This document shows positions 1-5,820 of a stretch of 6,014 nt of DNA, in pieces. The translations under genes were made by a program, and so were the position numbers. The stretch spans positions 1-6,014 of the forward strand of contig JAAZIF010000298.1 in the NCBI GenBank assembly GCA_012510335.1, written 5' to 3'. Every line of letters begins with the position of its first letter. The stretch's first letter is position 1. The notes under the pieces were generated by a model. That model did no database searches. It was not told the DNA's origin and was given only the letters and a program-made list of their open reading frames with translations. This DNA is from Methanomicrobiales archaeon. Its GTDB lineage: Archaea > Halobacteriota > Methanomicrobia > Methanomicrobiales > Methanoculleaceae.

Positions 1-945
1 CGCTTCTCCGCGCCTGTCCCAGACATCTGCGGCCGGTATGACGATCCCGGGATCGTCGGTGGCCTGGAGGTGGAACGAGAGGCGCCACTCATCGCTCTCC
101 TCCTCTTCCGGCTCTTCGAGGCGGAAGCAGGCGCGGAGAGGACCGGGGTCGATCTTCGGTGACAGCCACTCGTCGAGTTCCCCGACGAACCGGGCGATCT
201 CAGGCGCATCGCCGGTGAAGTCGTCCCGGCGGCCCGAGAGGATCTCCACCCACTGTTCACCGGGCGGGATCTTCTTCCTCGGCCGGCCCCGTGGTTTTGG
301 CAGGAGAGGTTGATCCTCAAGGGCGCCTGTGACGATCTCGTGGACCGTGTGGTTGAGGAACGAGGTCACAAGCGCCTCCGGATCCGGCGGCCTCCCCCCT
401 CCACCGGCAGCCCAGAAGCGGCAGGCCGGCGGGAGTGCTCTGGTGAGCCGGATCACGCGATCACGGTCCTCCCCGCGTATCAGGGCCTCCCAGCCACGCG
501 GGCCCGGCACAAACGACTGCCGCACCACAAGTCCCAGGGCAAACCGCGCCACCTGCGCCCAGAATTGGTGTGTGGCGCCGTACCGGGTTCCCGCCGGGAG
601 GTCTGCGAGATGGGCGATCGGTACGGACATGCTGATTGTGGGGACGAGGTAAGAGGAACAGTCCGCCGGGTCGGGTATGACGGATCCCGGGTCGCACCCC
701 GGGGAAGGGAGTGGGTCTGAACCGGCCGTCGGGAGCAGGATTGCGGCTGTCCCGGGCTCACCCGACCCCCCGAGCGCCCCGGTGAGCGCGGCATGGTCGG
801 CCGCAAACGGGTGTGGAAGTGTCGGTGGCCTCTTTGGCTTCCTGCCCCGCCGCGCCGGTGTCTTCCGGGGCAGGGTAGTGTCTTCTCCCCAGACGTGGAA
901 CGCTCCCGTGGCCCCATCCGTCCAGAAACTGTGGAGTATGATCAT
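1..945 (-). CDS. SNF2-family DEAD/DEAH-like helicase, N-terminal part (partial; C-terminus beyond the window)
   Basis: An uninterrupted minus-strand frame of 315 codons runs from ATG at 945 off the left edge. The only in-frame stop upstream is TAA at 964-966 and there is no other ATG between, so the start is well fixed. The protein opens MIILHSFWTDG and then has FHVWGE, the usual beginning of prokaryotic SNF2 helicases. Residues from about 215 to the edge resemble the SNF2-associated domain (DUF3670), with LRACFRLEEP, an acidic stretch, then WRLSFHLQATDDPGIVIPA. The ATPase motifs would lie downstream and are not visible, so catalytic competence cannot be judged. The family remodels or translocates on DNA using ATP; the physiological role in archaea is unclear. 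Two basic AT-hook-like patches are present, at residues 33-40 (RGRKPKRP) and 216-225 (PKPRGRPRKK). No clear Shine-Dalgarno is seen. The gene follows the CBS operon on the same strand but behind a probable terminator. Confidence 0.82.
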   Translation of the reverse strand, partial: MIILHSFWTDGATGAFHVWGEDTTLPRKTPARRGRKPKRPPTLPHPFAADHAALTGALGGSGEPGTAAILLPTAGSDPLPSPGCDPGSVIPDPADCSSYLVPTISMSVPIAHLADLPAGTRYGATHQFWAQVARFALGLVVRQSFVPGPRGWEALIRGEDRDRVIRLTRALPPACRFWAAGGGGRPPDPEALVTSFLNHTVHEIVTGALEDQPLLPKPRGRPRKKIPPGEQWVEILSGRRDDFTGDAPEIARFVGELDEWLSPKIDPGPLRACFRLEEPEEEESDEWRLSFHLQATDDPGIVIPAADVWDRRGEA

Positions 946-1057
946 ATGGTCTACGATCAGTACTTACCCCGGGACATCATTATTCTTGCACCACAATGTC
1001 GAGGATAGTAGCGCTCTGACGTGGCCTGGATTGAAAAAAGGTGGTTCTCTGGCCCCC
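946..1057. other. Intergenic gap between the CBS operon and the SNF2 gene
   Basis: This 112-base gap contains the 3' hairpin and oligo-T tract of the CBS operon at its right end. A weak AT-rich element (AATAATGA on the minus strand, about 977-984) could serve as a poor TATA box for the helicase gene. No other gene is supported here. Confidence 0.5.
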
Positions 1058-1067
1058 TCAGAGGGCC
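1034..1067 (-). terminator. Probable transcription terminator of the CBS operon
   Basis: On the minus strand the last codons and stop of the final CBS gene form a short hairpin. GGCCCTC (1061-1067) pairs with GGGGGCC (1051-1057), with one G-U wobble, around a TGA loop that is the stop codon itself. After 11 bases comes a run of six T (1034-1039). Archaeal intrinsic termination depends mainly on oligo-T tracts, so the T run is the more meaningful part; the hairpin may add to it or be incidental. The call is inference from sequence. Confidence 0.5.
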
Positions 1068-1840
1068 TGGATGAGTGAGTTTCGGGTAACGATGCCCGCG
1101 ATCTTCCCGTTCTCGGTGATCGGGATGGAGCTTATGCTCTTCTTGAGCATAAGGTCGATGACATCCGATACGTCTGTGCCTGCATCCACGGTGATCAGGG
1201 GCGTGCTCATGATGTCACGCACAAGGAGATTCCTGATCCGGAACTCCTGTCGGGTTCCCTCCACTATATCCTTGAACGCGTAAAGTGCCTTTGCAACATC
1301 GGTCTCTGTGACTATACCGAGGATGGTCTCGCCCTCCTCGACGATGAACCGGTTGATATCGCCATCAAGCATCCTCCGCCGGAGATGGACGGCCCGCTCC
1401 TCGACCTGGATGGTGTGCGCCGGCTCCATGGCGTCCAGGAGGCCCCCCGGCGGCCGGAGCACACGCAGGAGCTCGCCGGCCGTCACCTGCCCTATGAGGC
1501 GGTGTTCGGGGTCGAGCACCACGATCAGCTTGTAGCGCTGGAGCAGCGGCACCAGTATATCGATCCTCTGGTCCGGGTATGCGGAGGTGAAGTCCTTCTC
1601 TACAGTGTTTGCGACATGGATGGATGTGGCTTTCATGGCCTGGGTCTTCCGGCTCCCGAGCGTCTCGGCGATGGCCGCACGGGACGTCGTGCCGATGACC
1701 GCGCCGTTATTCGTCACGATAAGCGGGTCGACATCCTCATCAAGCATCTTCTGGAGTGCCTCGCTGACAAAAGCGGACTTTGCGATGGTTATGGGTTTTG
1801 CCATCACGTCCCTGACCAGCAGCTGAAATTTGTCGCTCAT
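1058..1840 (-). CDS. Four-CBS-domain protein (last gene of the CBS operon)
   Basis: This 260-residue soluble protein consists almost wholly of four CBS domains at about residues 8-62, 73-129, 134-189 and 206-260. CBS pairs (Bateman modules) usually bind AMP, ATP, S-adenosylmethionine or similar ligands and act as regulatory sensors. Here only the third domain keeps the full ligand motif (GIVTETD, T178/D181). The first has S53 and A56, the second T120 and E123, and the fourth T252 but S255 in place of the acidic residue, so ligand binding may be limited to one pair or shifted in specificity. The protein ends right after the last helix. No signal peptide, membrane segment or catalytic domain is seen. 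Its ATG overlaps the stop of the preceding gene as ATGA (1837-1840), implying translational coupling; a weak AAGGTAGTG lies just upstream. The true ligand and partner are unknown. Confidence 0.93.
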   Translation of the reverse strand: MSDKFQLLVRDVMAKPITIAKSAFVSEALQKMLDEDVDPLIVTNNGAVIGTTSRAAIAETLGSRKTQAMKATSIHVANTVEKDFTSAYPDQRIDILVPLLQRYKLIVVLDPEHRLIGQVTAGELLRVLRPPGGLLDAMEPAHTIQVEERAVHLRRRMLDGDINRFIVEEGETILGIVTETDVAKALYAFKDIVEGTRQEFRIRNLLVRDIMSTPLITVDAGTDVSDVIDLMLKKSISSIPITENGKIAGIVTRNSLIQAL

Positions 1841-2676
1841 CTTGCCACTACCTTTATGATATCATCTCTCTTGAGCAGACCGCGGATATCCCCGTCCTCC
1901 ACGACCACGAGGCTGTTGATCTGGTTTTTGAGCATCAGCCCGACCGCATCCTGCAGGGATGCGCCGGGGGGGATGGTGATGACCGGGCGGCTCATGATGT
2001 CCTCTGCAACTGCCGATACCTCTACGACGTACCTGAAGCGTTTCTGCCCCGCCGGCTCCTCTTTACGGAGGTGCGTAACATCCTTCCTGGGCAGGTTCTT
2101 CCGCTCGTCCAGATACTCGTAAAACGCAAGATTGCTCTCCGTAATGATGCCGGCAAGGCTACCATTGTCGTTGACGACGATAAGTTTACCGTTCCTCCCC
2201 TTCACCGTGTTGATGACATGGTCAAGAGAGTGGTAGCGGCTGACCGTGGTCGCCTCCTCCATGATCTCATCGACACGGGCGAAGAGCCCACGTAGGTAGG
2301 CGGAGCGCATGATATCCAGCTTGGTGACGATACCTACCACCGTGCCGTTCTCGGCCACGGGCAGCCCTGATATGTCATGATCGAGCATCGTGGCCGCAAT
2401 ATCATGGATGCTGGTCTCCGGTTCTACGGTGATGGGGTTCTCTGTCATCAGGATGCTTGCAGGGATCCGGTCGATGGGGCGCCGGCGCCACATCGGTTCC
2501 GTCTGCCTGAGCCGGTAGGCTATATCCTTCTTGGTCAGGATCCCCTGGAGTTCATTCCCCTCCATGACGGGGAGCCTCGATACGCGGTGCCTGAGCATAA
2601 GATTTCGCGCATAGGCAACATTATCGGTCGGTGCAATGACGTACACCGGGGAAGACATCACATCAACAGCACGCAT
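1837..2676 (-). CDS. Four-CBS-domain protein (fourth gene of the CBS operon)
   Basis: This is a 279-residue protein with CBS domains at about 2-57, 71-126, 133-187 and 222-278. A charged linker (about 188-220) separates domains 3 and 4, and a Trp/Arg-rich linker (PMWRRRPIDR, 61-70) separates 1 and 2. The TxxD ligand motif is intact in domains 1 (T48/D51) and 2 (T118/D121). Domain 3 has T179/N182 and domain 4 K269/D272, so the first Bateman pair is the likeliest nucleotide site. I chose ATG at 2676, which gives MRAVDVMSSP, a typical CBS beginning. The GAGGAGTGATC at 2683-2693 then acts as a Shine-Dalgarno. The alternative GTG at 2688 adds four residues and overlaps the previous stop as GTGA, but it lies inside that GAGGAG sequence and so would have no spaced ribosome site. 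The role is probably sensory or regulatory; the partner is unknown. Confidence 0.92.
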   Translation of the reverse strand: MRAVDVMSSPVYVIAPTDNVAYARNLMLRHRVSRLPVMEGNELQGILTKKDIAYRLRQTEPMWRRRPIDRIPASILMTENPITVEPETSIHDIAATMLDHDISGLPVAENGTVVGIVTKLDIMRSAYLRGLFARVDEIMEEATTVSRYHSLDHVINTVKGRNGKLIVVNDNGSLAGIITESNLAFYEYLDERKNLPRKDVTHLRKEEPAGQKRFRYVVEVSAVAEDIMSRPVITIPPGASLQDAVGLMLKNQINSLVVVEDGDIRGLLKRDDIIKVVAR

Positions 2677-2682
2677 ACGGCT

Positions 2683-2693
2683 GATCACTCCTC
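2683..2693 (-). promoter_or_regulatory. Ribosome binding site deciding the start of the fourth CBS gene
   Basis: The minus-strand GAGGAGTGATC resembles the archaeal anti-SD complement (AGGAGGTGATC) with one base missing. It ends six bases before ATG 2676 but overlaps the alternative GTG at 2688, which favours the ATG. Confidence 0.55.
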
Positions 2694-3626
2694 TGCAAAT
2701 GCCTTTACAAGATCATGTTCTGTCACGAGCCCGACAAGGTGTGAATCCTCTATGACGGGAAACGCCCCGACACGCTTCCTGATCATATCGATGGCGACAT
2801 CGTGTATGTTTCTGTCCGGGGTGGTGGTGTAGAGTTCACCGGAGAGGAGCGAGCGTACCGACGCTCCCATAACCTCGGCTGAGTCTCCGGTCGTCAGCTG
2901 CTTGAACACCTTGCCTTTGCCGAGGTAACTCATTATATCGGTCGCGGTGACGATGCCGTAGAGAACGTCGTCCACGACGACGGGGAGGCGCCTGAACCTG
3001 CACCTCACCATCTCCTCGCAGACCCTGCCTATAGGGGTGTCGGGGGTGGTGACGCGAACCGATGTCTTCATTATATCCTCCACCCGGCGGCTCGAGTTCT
3101 CTGTGGTGAGCACCTTCATCACATCACGCTCGGTCACGATACCCCTCAGGTTTTCCTCTGCATCGATTATGGGGATCCCGCCGATGCTCCGGGTGATGAT
3201 TATATCGACCGCGTCTTCGATGCTCCCTGTGATGGGCATGGTAACCGGTTGCGGGGTCATGATCTCGCGCAGCCCCTCATTGATGGCGGCGAGGAAGTTG
3301 CCGTTATGCTTCACCTGCACGAGATTGAACTTCTCGCCGCCGCCCATGAAGTTGATTATGTCGCCTACGGTAACGATCCCCCTGAGGCGGTGGGTTCCGG
3401 CATCGACGACCGGCAGCCTGCGAAACCCCTCCCTGGTCATGATCCCGACCGCCTGGATGATCGAGGTGGTCTGCTGCGCCGTGACGACATCCCGGGTGGC
3501 GATCGCCATGATCTCGCCTTCATGGCCGGCGATCCTGGTCTTGAAATCAACAGGGCCGCGGTTGAGTTTGCCCGGCATCTTCAGGAGCCGGTCAGCCGGC
3601 TTCTTCTCGGAGTTATTTGGTTGCAT
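2685..3626 (-). CDS. Four-CBS-domain protein with N-terminal extension (third gene of the CBS operon)
   Basis: This 313-residue protein is the longest in the operon. A basic N-terminal extension of about 35 residues precedes CBS domains at about 36-95, 118-174, 181-236 and 257-311. All four domains keep the canonical ligand motif: T86/D89, T165/D168, T227/D230 and T302/D305. This makes it the best candidate in the set for binding adenine nucleotides at several sites. The segment between domains 1 and 2 (about 97-117) is longer than usual and includes GGGEKFNLVQVKHNGN, which might form an extra strand or contact surface. Start ATG 3626 is supported by GAGGAAGAG at 3636-3644, nine bases upstream, in the 23-base gap after the preceding stop. 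No catalytic or DNA-binding domain is visible. Family knowledge supports regulation by ligand; which ligand is unknown. Confidence 0.94.
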   Translation of the reverse strand: MQPNNSEKKPADRLLKMPGKLNRGPVDFKTRIAGHEGEIMAIATRDVVTAQQTTSIIQAVGIMTREGFRRLPVVDAGTHRLRGIVTVGDIINFMGGGEKFNLVQVKHNGNFLAAINEGLREIMTPQPVTMPITGSIEDAVDIIITRSIGGIPIIDAEENLRGIVTERDVMKVLTTENSSRRVEDIMKTSVRVTTPDTPIGRVCEEMVRCRFRRLPVVVDDVLYGIVTATDIMSYLGKGKVFKQLTTGDSAEVMGASVRSLLSGELYTTTPDRNIHDVAIDMIRKRVGAFPVIEDSHLVGLVTEHDLVKAFAEE

Positions 3627-3649
3627 TGTATCTCTTCCTCAGGTATTAT

Positions 3650-4405
3650 TCATGGAACAAGACAGATTATGACGTCATGGCGGTCGATGACACCGATGAT
3701 CCGCTTCCTTTCATCGATCACCGGAAGGATGCTTATATCGTGATCGACCATCAGTCGCGCCGCCGTGGCTACCCGGTCATCGGGCGCAACACTGACGACC
3801 GGTGTTGTCATAACCCGGTCTACAGTGGTATCTGCCTGGTTCTTCACCGATGTGCGGACGCTTCCGGCGCGCAGGAGGTCGCGGCGGGAGACGATGCCGA
3901 TGACCTCATCCTTCTGCACCACCGGGAACGCGATGAAACCGCTTGCTACGATCAGGCTATAGATCTTATGTATGGGATCCTCCGGCGCGCAGGTGACTGG
4001 CTCTCGTGACATGACATCCCCGACCCTGCCGGAGATGTTGCGGCGTGATATAAGGATCGGGAAGAGCTCGGAGAAGAGCACCCCTCCCTGGAGCGCGCCG
4101 TCTTCATCGACGACTGCGGCGCTATTGGTAAAAGCATCCATTATAGCGCAGGCGATATCTGTGAGAGGGGTATCGGGGGCTACCCGGGCGCCCTCCCTGA
4201 CAAAACCCTTGATGGTGATGTTTGATTTAGTATCCATCACCCGGAGAGCGTCGGATATATCGAGATAGCCCATAAGACGATTTTTTTCGTCCACGACGTA
4301 GAGCTCACGGAATACGTCGTCACGGAGAACGCTGCGTGCTTTTGTGACATGGTCGTCGTAACGCATGGCGGGAATCTTCACCATCAGGTTTGCGGCCACC
4401 TTCAT
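3650..4405 (-). CDS. Four-CBS-domain protein (second gene of the CBS operon)
   Basis: This 251-residue protein has CBS domains at about 3-58, 65-118, 127-180 and 194-248. Ligand motifs are atypical. Domain 3 has S173/D176 (GIVSRRD), domains 1 and 4 have Asp in place of the Thr/Ser (D49/D52 and D241/D244), and domain 2 has lost the motif (L110/E113). An Asp at the first position would change contacts with the ligand ribose or phosphate, so these sites may be empty, structural, or bind something else; this is inference. The ATG overlaps the upstream stop as ATGA (4402-4405). The start is well supported by GAGGAGGAG (4414-4422), eight bases upstream and inside the end of the preceding gene, where it encodes an acidic run. 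This arrangement points to coupled translation of the first two operon proteins. Confidence 0.93.
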   Translation of the reverse strand: MKVAANLMVKIPAMRYDDHVTKARSVLRDDVFRELYVVDEKNRLMGYLDISDALRVMDTKSNITIKGFVREGARVAPDTPLTDIACAIMDAFTNSAAVVDEDGALQGGVLFSELFPILISRRNISGRVGDVMSREPVTCAPEDPIHKIYSLIVASGFIAFPVVQKDEVIGIVSRRDLLRAGSVRTSVKNQADTTVDRVMTTPVVSVAPDDRVATAARLMVDHDISILPVIDERKRIIGVIDRHDVIICLVP

Positions 4406-4962
4406 AGCAACTGCTCCTCCTCGCGGCAGACGGGGCAGAGCATAAGGTTGTCAATCCGGGAGAGGTTATCGGAGATGTTACCGCACCGATCGCAGACGCC
4501 CATGTCGTACTCCTCCTCGCGGTTGATCTCGATGAGGTCCGCCAGCAGTTCGTTCATCTCCGTTGCAACTGTGAGTATATCCCTGACCGTCACGATCCCG
4601 ATGACAAGCTGGTTATCGACGACAGGGAGCCGGCGAACGCGGTGCTTCACCATCATCGCTGATGCATCGCCGACCATCCTGTCGACACCGATCGTGATCA
4701 GCGGGGTGCTCATGATCTCGATGACATAAACGCTGCTCGGTTTTAAGTCTTTTGCCACGACTTTGCAGTTGATATCCTCCTCTGTGACGATCCCGATGGG
4801 CAGGTTGTTCTGTAGCACGATACAACTGCCGACCTCATCGCGGCACATCGTCTGCGCCGCATGGGCGACTGTAGTCCCCACATCGATGGTCGTCGGATGA
4901 CCCCGCATGACCTCCCTGACTGGAACGCGTGTCTCGAAGTGGATGTTGCTGTTGTTCATCAT
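4402..4962 (-). CDS. CBS-pair protein with C-terminal zinc ribbon (first gene of the CBS operon)
   Basis: This 186-residue protein has one Bateman module (CBS at about 13-70 and 80-138), a short acidic helix-like linker, and a C-terminal four-cysteine knuckle. The cysteines are C157 and C160 (CDRC) and C176 and C179 (CPVC), spaced CxxC-15-CxxC. Both CBS domains have intact ligand motifs (T60/D63 and T125/D128). The layout matches the archaeal CBS/Zn-ribbon fusion family exemplified by Thermoplasma TA0289, whose characterised member binds metal at the ribbon and nucleotide at the CBS pair. The ribbon may bind zinc or iron and mediate protein or nucleic-acid contacts; which one is not visible here. 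ATG 4962 is preferred over ATG 4959 because AGGAG (4969-4973) sits six bases upstream. It is the promoter-proximal gene of the operon and diverges from the GTPase gene. Confidence 0.93.
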   Translation of the reverse strand: MMNNSNIHFETRVPVREVMRGHPTTIDVGTTVAHAAQTMCRDEVGSCIVLQNNLPIGIVTEEDINCKVVAKDLKPSSVYVIEIMSTPLITIGVDRMVGDASAMMVKHRVRRLPVVDNQLVIGIVTVRDILTVATEMNELLADLIEINREEEYDMGVCDRCGNISDNLSRIDNLMLCPVCREEEQLL

Positions 4963-4968
4963 AGGGTT

Positions 4969-4973
4969 CTCCT
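4969..4973 (-). promoter_or_regulatory. Shine-Dalgarno site of the first CBS operon gene
   Basis: AGGAG on the minus strand lies six bases before ATG 4962 and nine before ATG 4959. It favours the upstream start and shows that the operon mRNA has a leader. Confidence 0.6.
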
Positions 4974-5030
4974 GATCTGGTCGTTATAAGAGCCTTTCAT
5001 CCTGGTCTAACTGTATCTAGGTTTTGACAG

Positions 5031-5038
5031 TATAAAAG
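5031..5038 (-). promoter_or_regulatory. Probable TATA box (box A) of the CBS operon
   Basis: The minus strand reads CTTTTATA at this site, preceded by purine-rich GAGAA that could act as a BRE. Archaeal spacing would place the transcript start near 5009, giving a leader of about 45 bases that includes the Shine-Dalgarno. A second CTTATAA-like element near 4983-4990 would start transcription almost at the ATG and is less consistent with the leader. Confidence 0.45.
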
Positions 5039-5093
5039 AATTCTCACGCCCCCGGGATTGGCATTTGCTCCAAAAAAAAGGAAAATCTCCTGG

Positions 5094-5129
5094 ATGGAAC
5101 ATATAATTATATTTATTCAAGGGTTCCAT
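5094..5129. repeat. Inverted repeat flanking the GTPase TATA box; possible operator
   Basis: Seven-base arms ATGGAAC (5094-5100) and GTTCCAT (5123-5129) are perfect reverse complements separated by 22 AT-rich bases. The spacer opens with a 12-base perfect palindrome, ATATAATTATAT (5101-5112). The arms bracket the predicted TATA box, a position where archaeal regulators often bind to block or recruit TBP/TFB. Regulator identity is unknown; a chance occurrence in AT-rich DNA is possible. Confidence 0.35.
5107..5115 (+). promoter_or_regulatory. Probable TATA box of the GTPase gene
   Basis: TTATATTTA lies in the most AT-rich part of the divergent region. Transcription would be expected to start near 5136, about 43 bases before the GTPase ATG. 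Confidence 0.45.
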
Positions 5130-5163
5130 ATCTAACCTTAGTATAGAAGAAAATGGTCTATCA

Positions 5164-5170
5164 GAGGGTG
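5164..5170 (+). promoter_or_regulatory. Shine-Dalgarno site of the GTPase gene
   Basis: GAGGGTG is close to the archaeal GGAGGTG consensus and ends eight bases before ATG 5179. It supports that start over the out-of-frame ATG at 5153. Confidence 0.5.
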
Positions 5171-5178
5171 CCAGAGAG

Positions 5179-5820
5179 ATGGAATTCTTAGTTCGTACAA
5201 AGCAGAAGATCTCGCAGTTCCTTAAAAAGCTCTTCAGGAAGCGGACCTGCCGGATCGGGATTTACGGGCCGCCTAACGCGGGCAAAACGACGCTCGCAAA
5301 CAGGATCGTGCGGGATTGGACCGGGGATGCGGTCGGGCCGGTCAGTGAGGTGCCGCATGAGACACGCCGCGTGCGGCGCAAGGAAGATATTACCATAACG
5401 GGCCAGAACGGCAACTCGATCACGTTTGATATCGTCGATACTCCGGGTGTGACGACCAAGATCGATTATAAGGAGTTCATCGAGTACGGCGTGGAGAAGG
5501 AGGAGGCGGTCAGGCGGGCACGGGAGGCTACCGAGGGGGTGGCCGAGGCGATGCACTGGCTCCGTGAGGATATCGACGGTGTCATCTACATGCTCGATTC
5601 CACCCAGGATCCGTTCCAGCAGGTGAACATCATGATGGTGGGGATCATAGAGAGCCGGAAACTCCCGATCCTGATAGTCGGCAACAAAAACGATCTCCCT
5701 GATGCCTCTCCGGCGCGGATCAGGAGTGCGTTCCCCCAGCACCCTGTGGTTGCCATATCGAGCCTGGAGGGGACCAACATGGATGAGCTGTACGAGAAGA
5801 TGACGACTTATTTCGGGTGA
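5179..5820 (+). CDS. arvA: Era-like small GTPase, OapA/ArvA type
   Basis: This 213-residue P-loop GTPase has all G motifs visible: G1 GPPNAGKTT (30-38), G2 Thr in PHETRR (T62), G3 DTPG (87-90), G4 NKND (169-172) and a G5-like ISSLEG (193-198). A long charged helix-rich stretch follows G3 (about 95-130). The first 24 residues are basic with spaced hydrophobics (I11, F14, L15, L18, F19), consistent with an amphipathic helix that could bind membrane; no transmembrane segment is present. The Era-like fold together with the following DUF2073 gene identifies the euryarchaeal OapA/ArvA group. In Haloferax volcanii this GTPase is required for extracellular vesicle formation. The same role here is inferred by homology and context, and the symbol is by analogy. 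Start ATG 5179 has a good ribosome site. It is transcribed divergently from the CBS operon. Confidence 0.9.
   Translation: MEFLVRTKQKISQFLKKLFRKRTCRIGIYGPPNAGKTTLANRIVRDWTGDAVGPVSEVPHETRRVRRKEDITITGQNGNSITFDIVDTPGVTTKIDYKEFIEYGVEKEEAVRRAREATEGVAEAMHWLREDIDGVIYMLDSTQDPFQQVNIMMVGIIESRKLPILIVGNKNDLPDASPARIRSAFPQHPVVAISSLEGTNMDELYEKMTTYFG

Larger units (their letters stand above)
4963..5178. other. Divergent AT-rich promoter region between the CBS operon and the GTPase
   Basis: This 216-base stretch has no gene. It is markedly richer in A and T than the flanking coding DNA and holds back-to-back TATA-like elements, an A8 tract (about 5072-5079), the inverted repeat and both Shine-Dalgarno sites. 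The arrangement lets one regulator affect both directions; that is inference. Confidence 0.7.

Noticed and set aside
38..1078. Several plus- and minus-strand open frames (for example 310-720 plus, 677-1078 plus and 480-917 minus) over the left end
   Set aside because: All conflict with the uninterrupted SNF2 N-terminal frame on the minus strand (945 to the edge), which has recognisable family sequence; the others read as Arg/Pro/Ser-rich shadows.
1385..2122. Long plus-strand open frame of 245 codons opposite the last two CBS genes
   Set aside because: It is antisense to two clear CBS genes, has no recognisable domain and has atypical composition; it is a shadow of GC-rich coding DNA.
3037..3672. 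Plus-strand open frame of 211 codons opposite the third CBS gene
   Set aside because: It is low-complexity Ser/Thr/Met-rich antisense translation of conserved CBS codons; the minus-strand gene has clear domains.
1058..4962. Recurring short DNA words (such as GTGACGAT and CTCATGAT) that look like dispersed repeats
   Set aside because: They encode the repeated CBS motifs GIVT and IMS and are explained by protein homology, not by a DNA repeat or CRISPR array.
5069..5092. A8 tract and flanking CTCC copies as a terminator or repeat element
   Set aside because: On the strand where it is a T run, no gene ends just upstream; it is more simply part of the AT-rich promoter region.
5153..5191. Small 12-codon upstream ORF (ATG 5153 to TAG 5191) overlapping the GTPase start
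   Set aside because: It has no clear ribosome site of its own, is very short, and is out of frame with the GTPase; probably chance.
5188..5742. Minus-strand open frame of 184 codons opposite the GTPase
   Set aside because: The plus strand encodes all GTPase motifs with a good ribosome site; the antisense frame has no family features.
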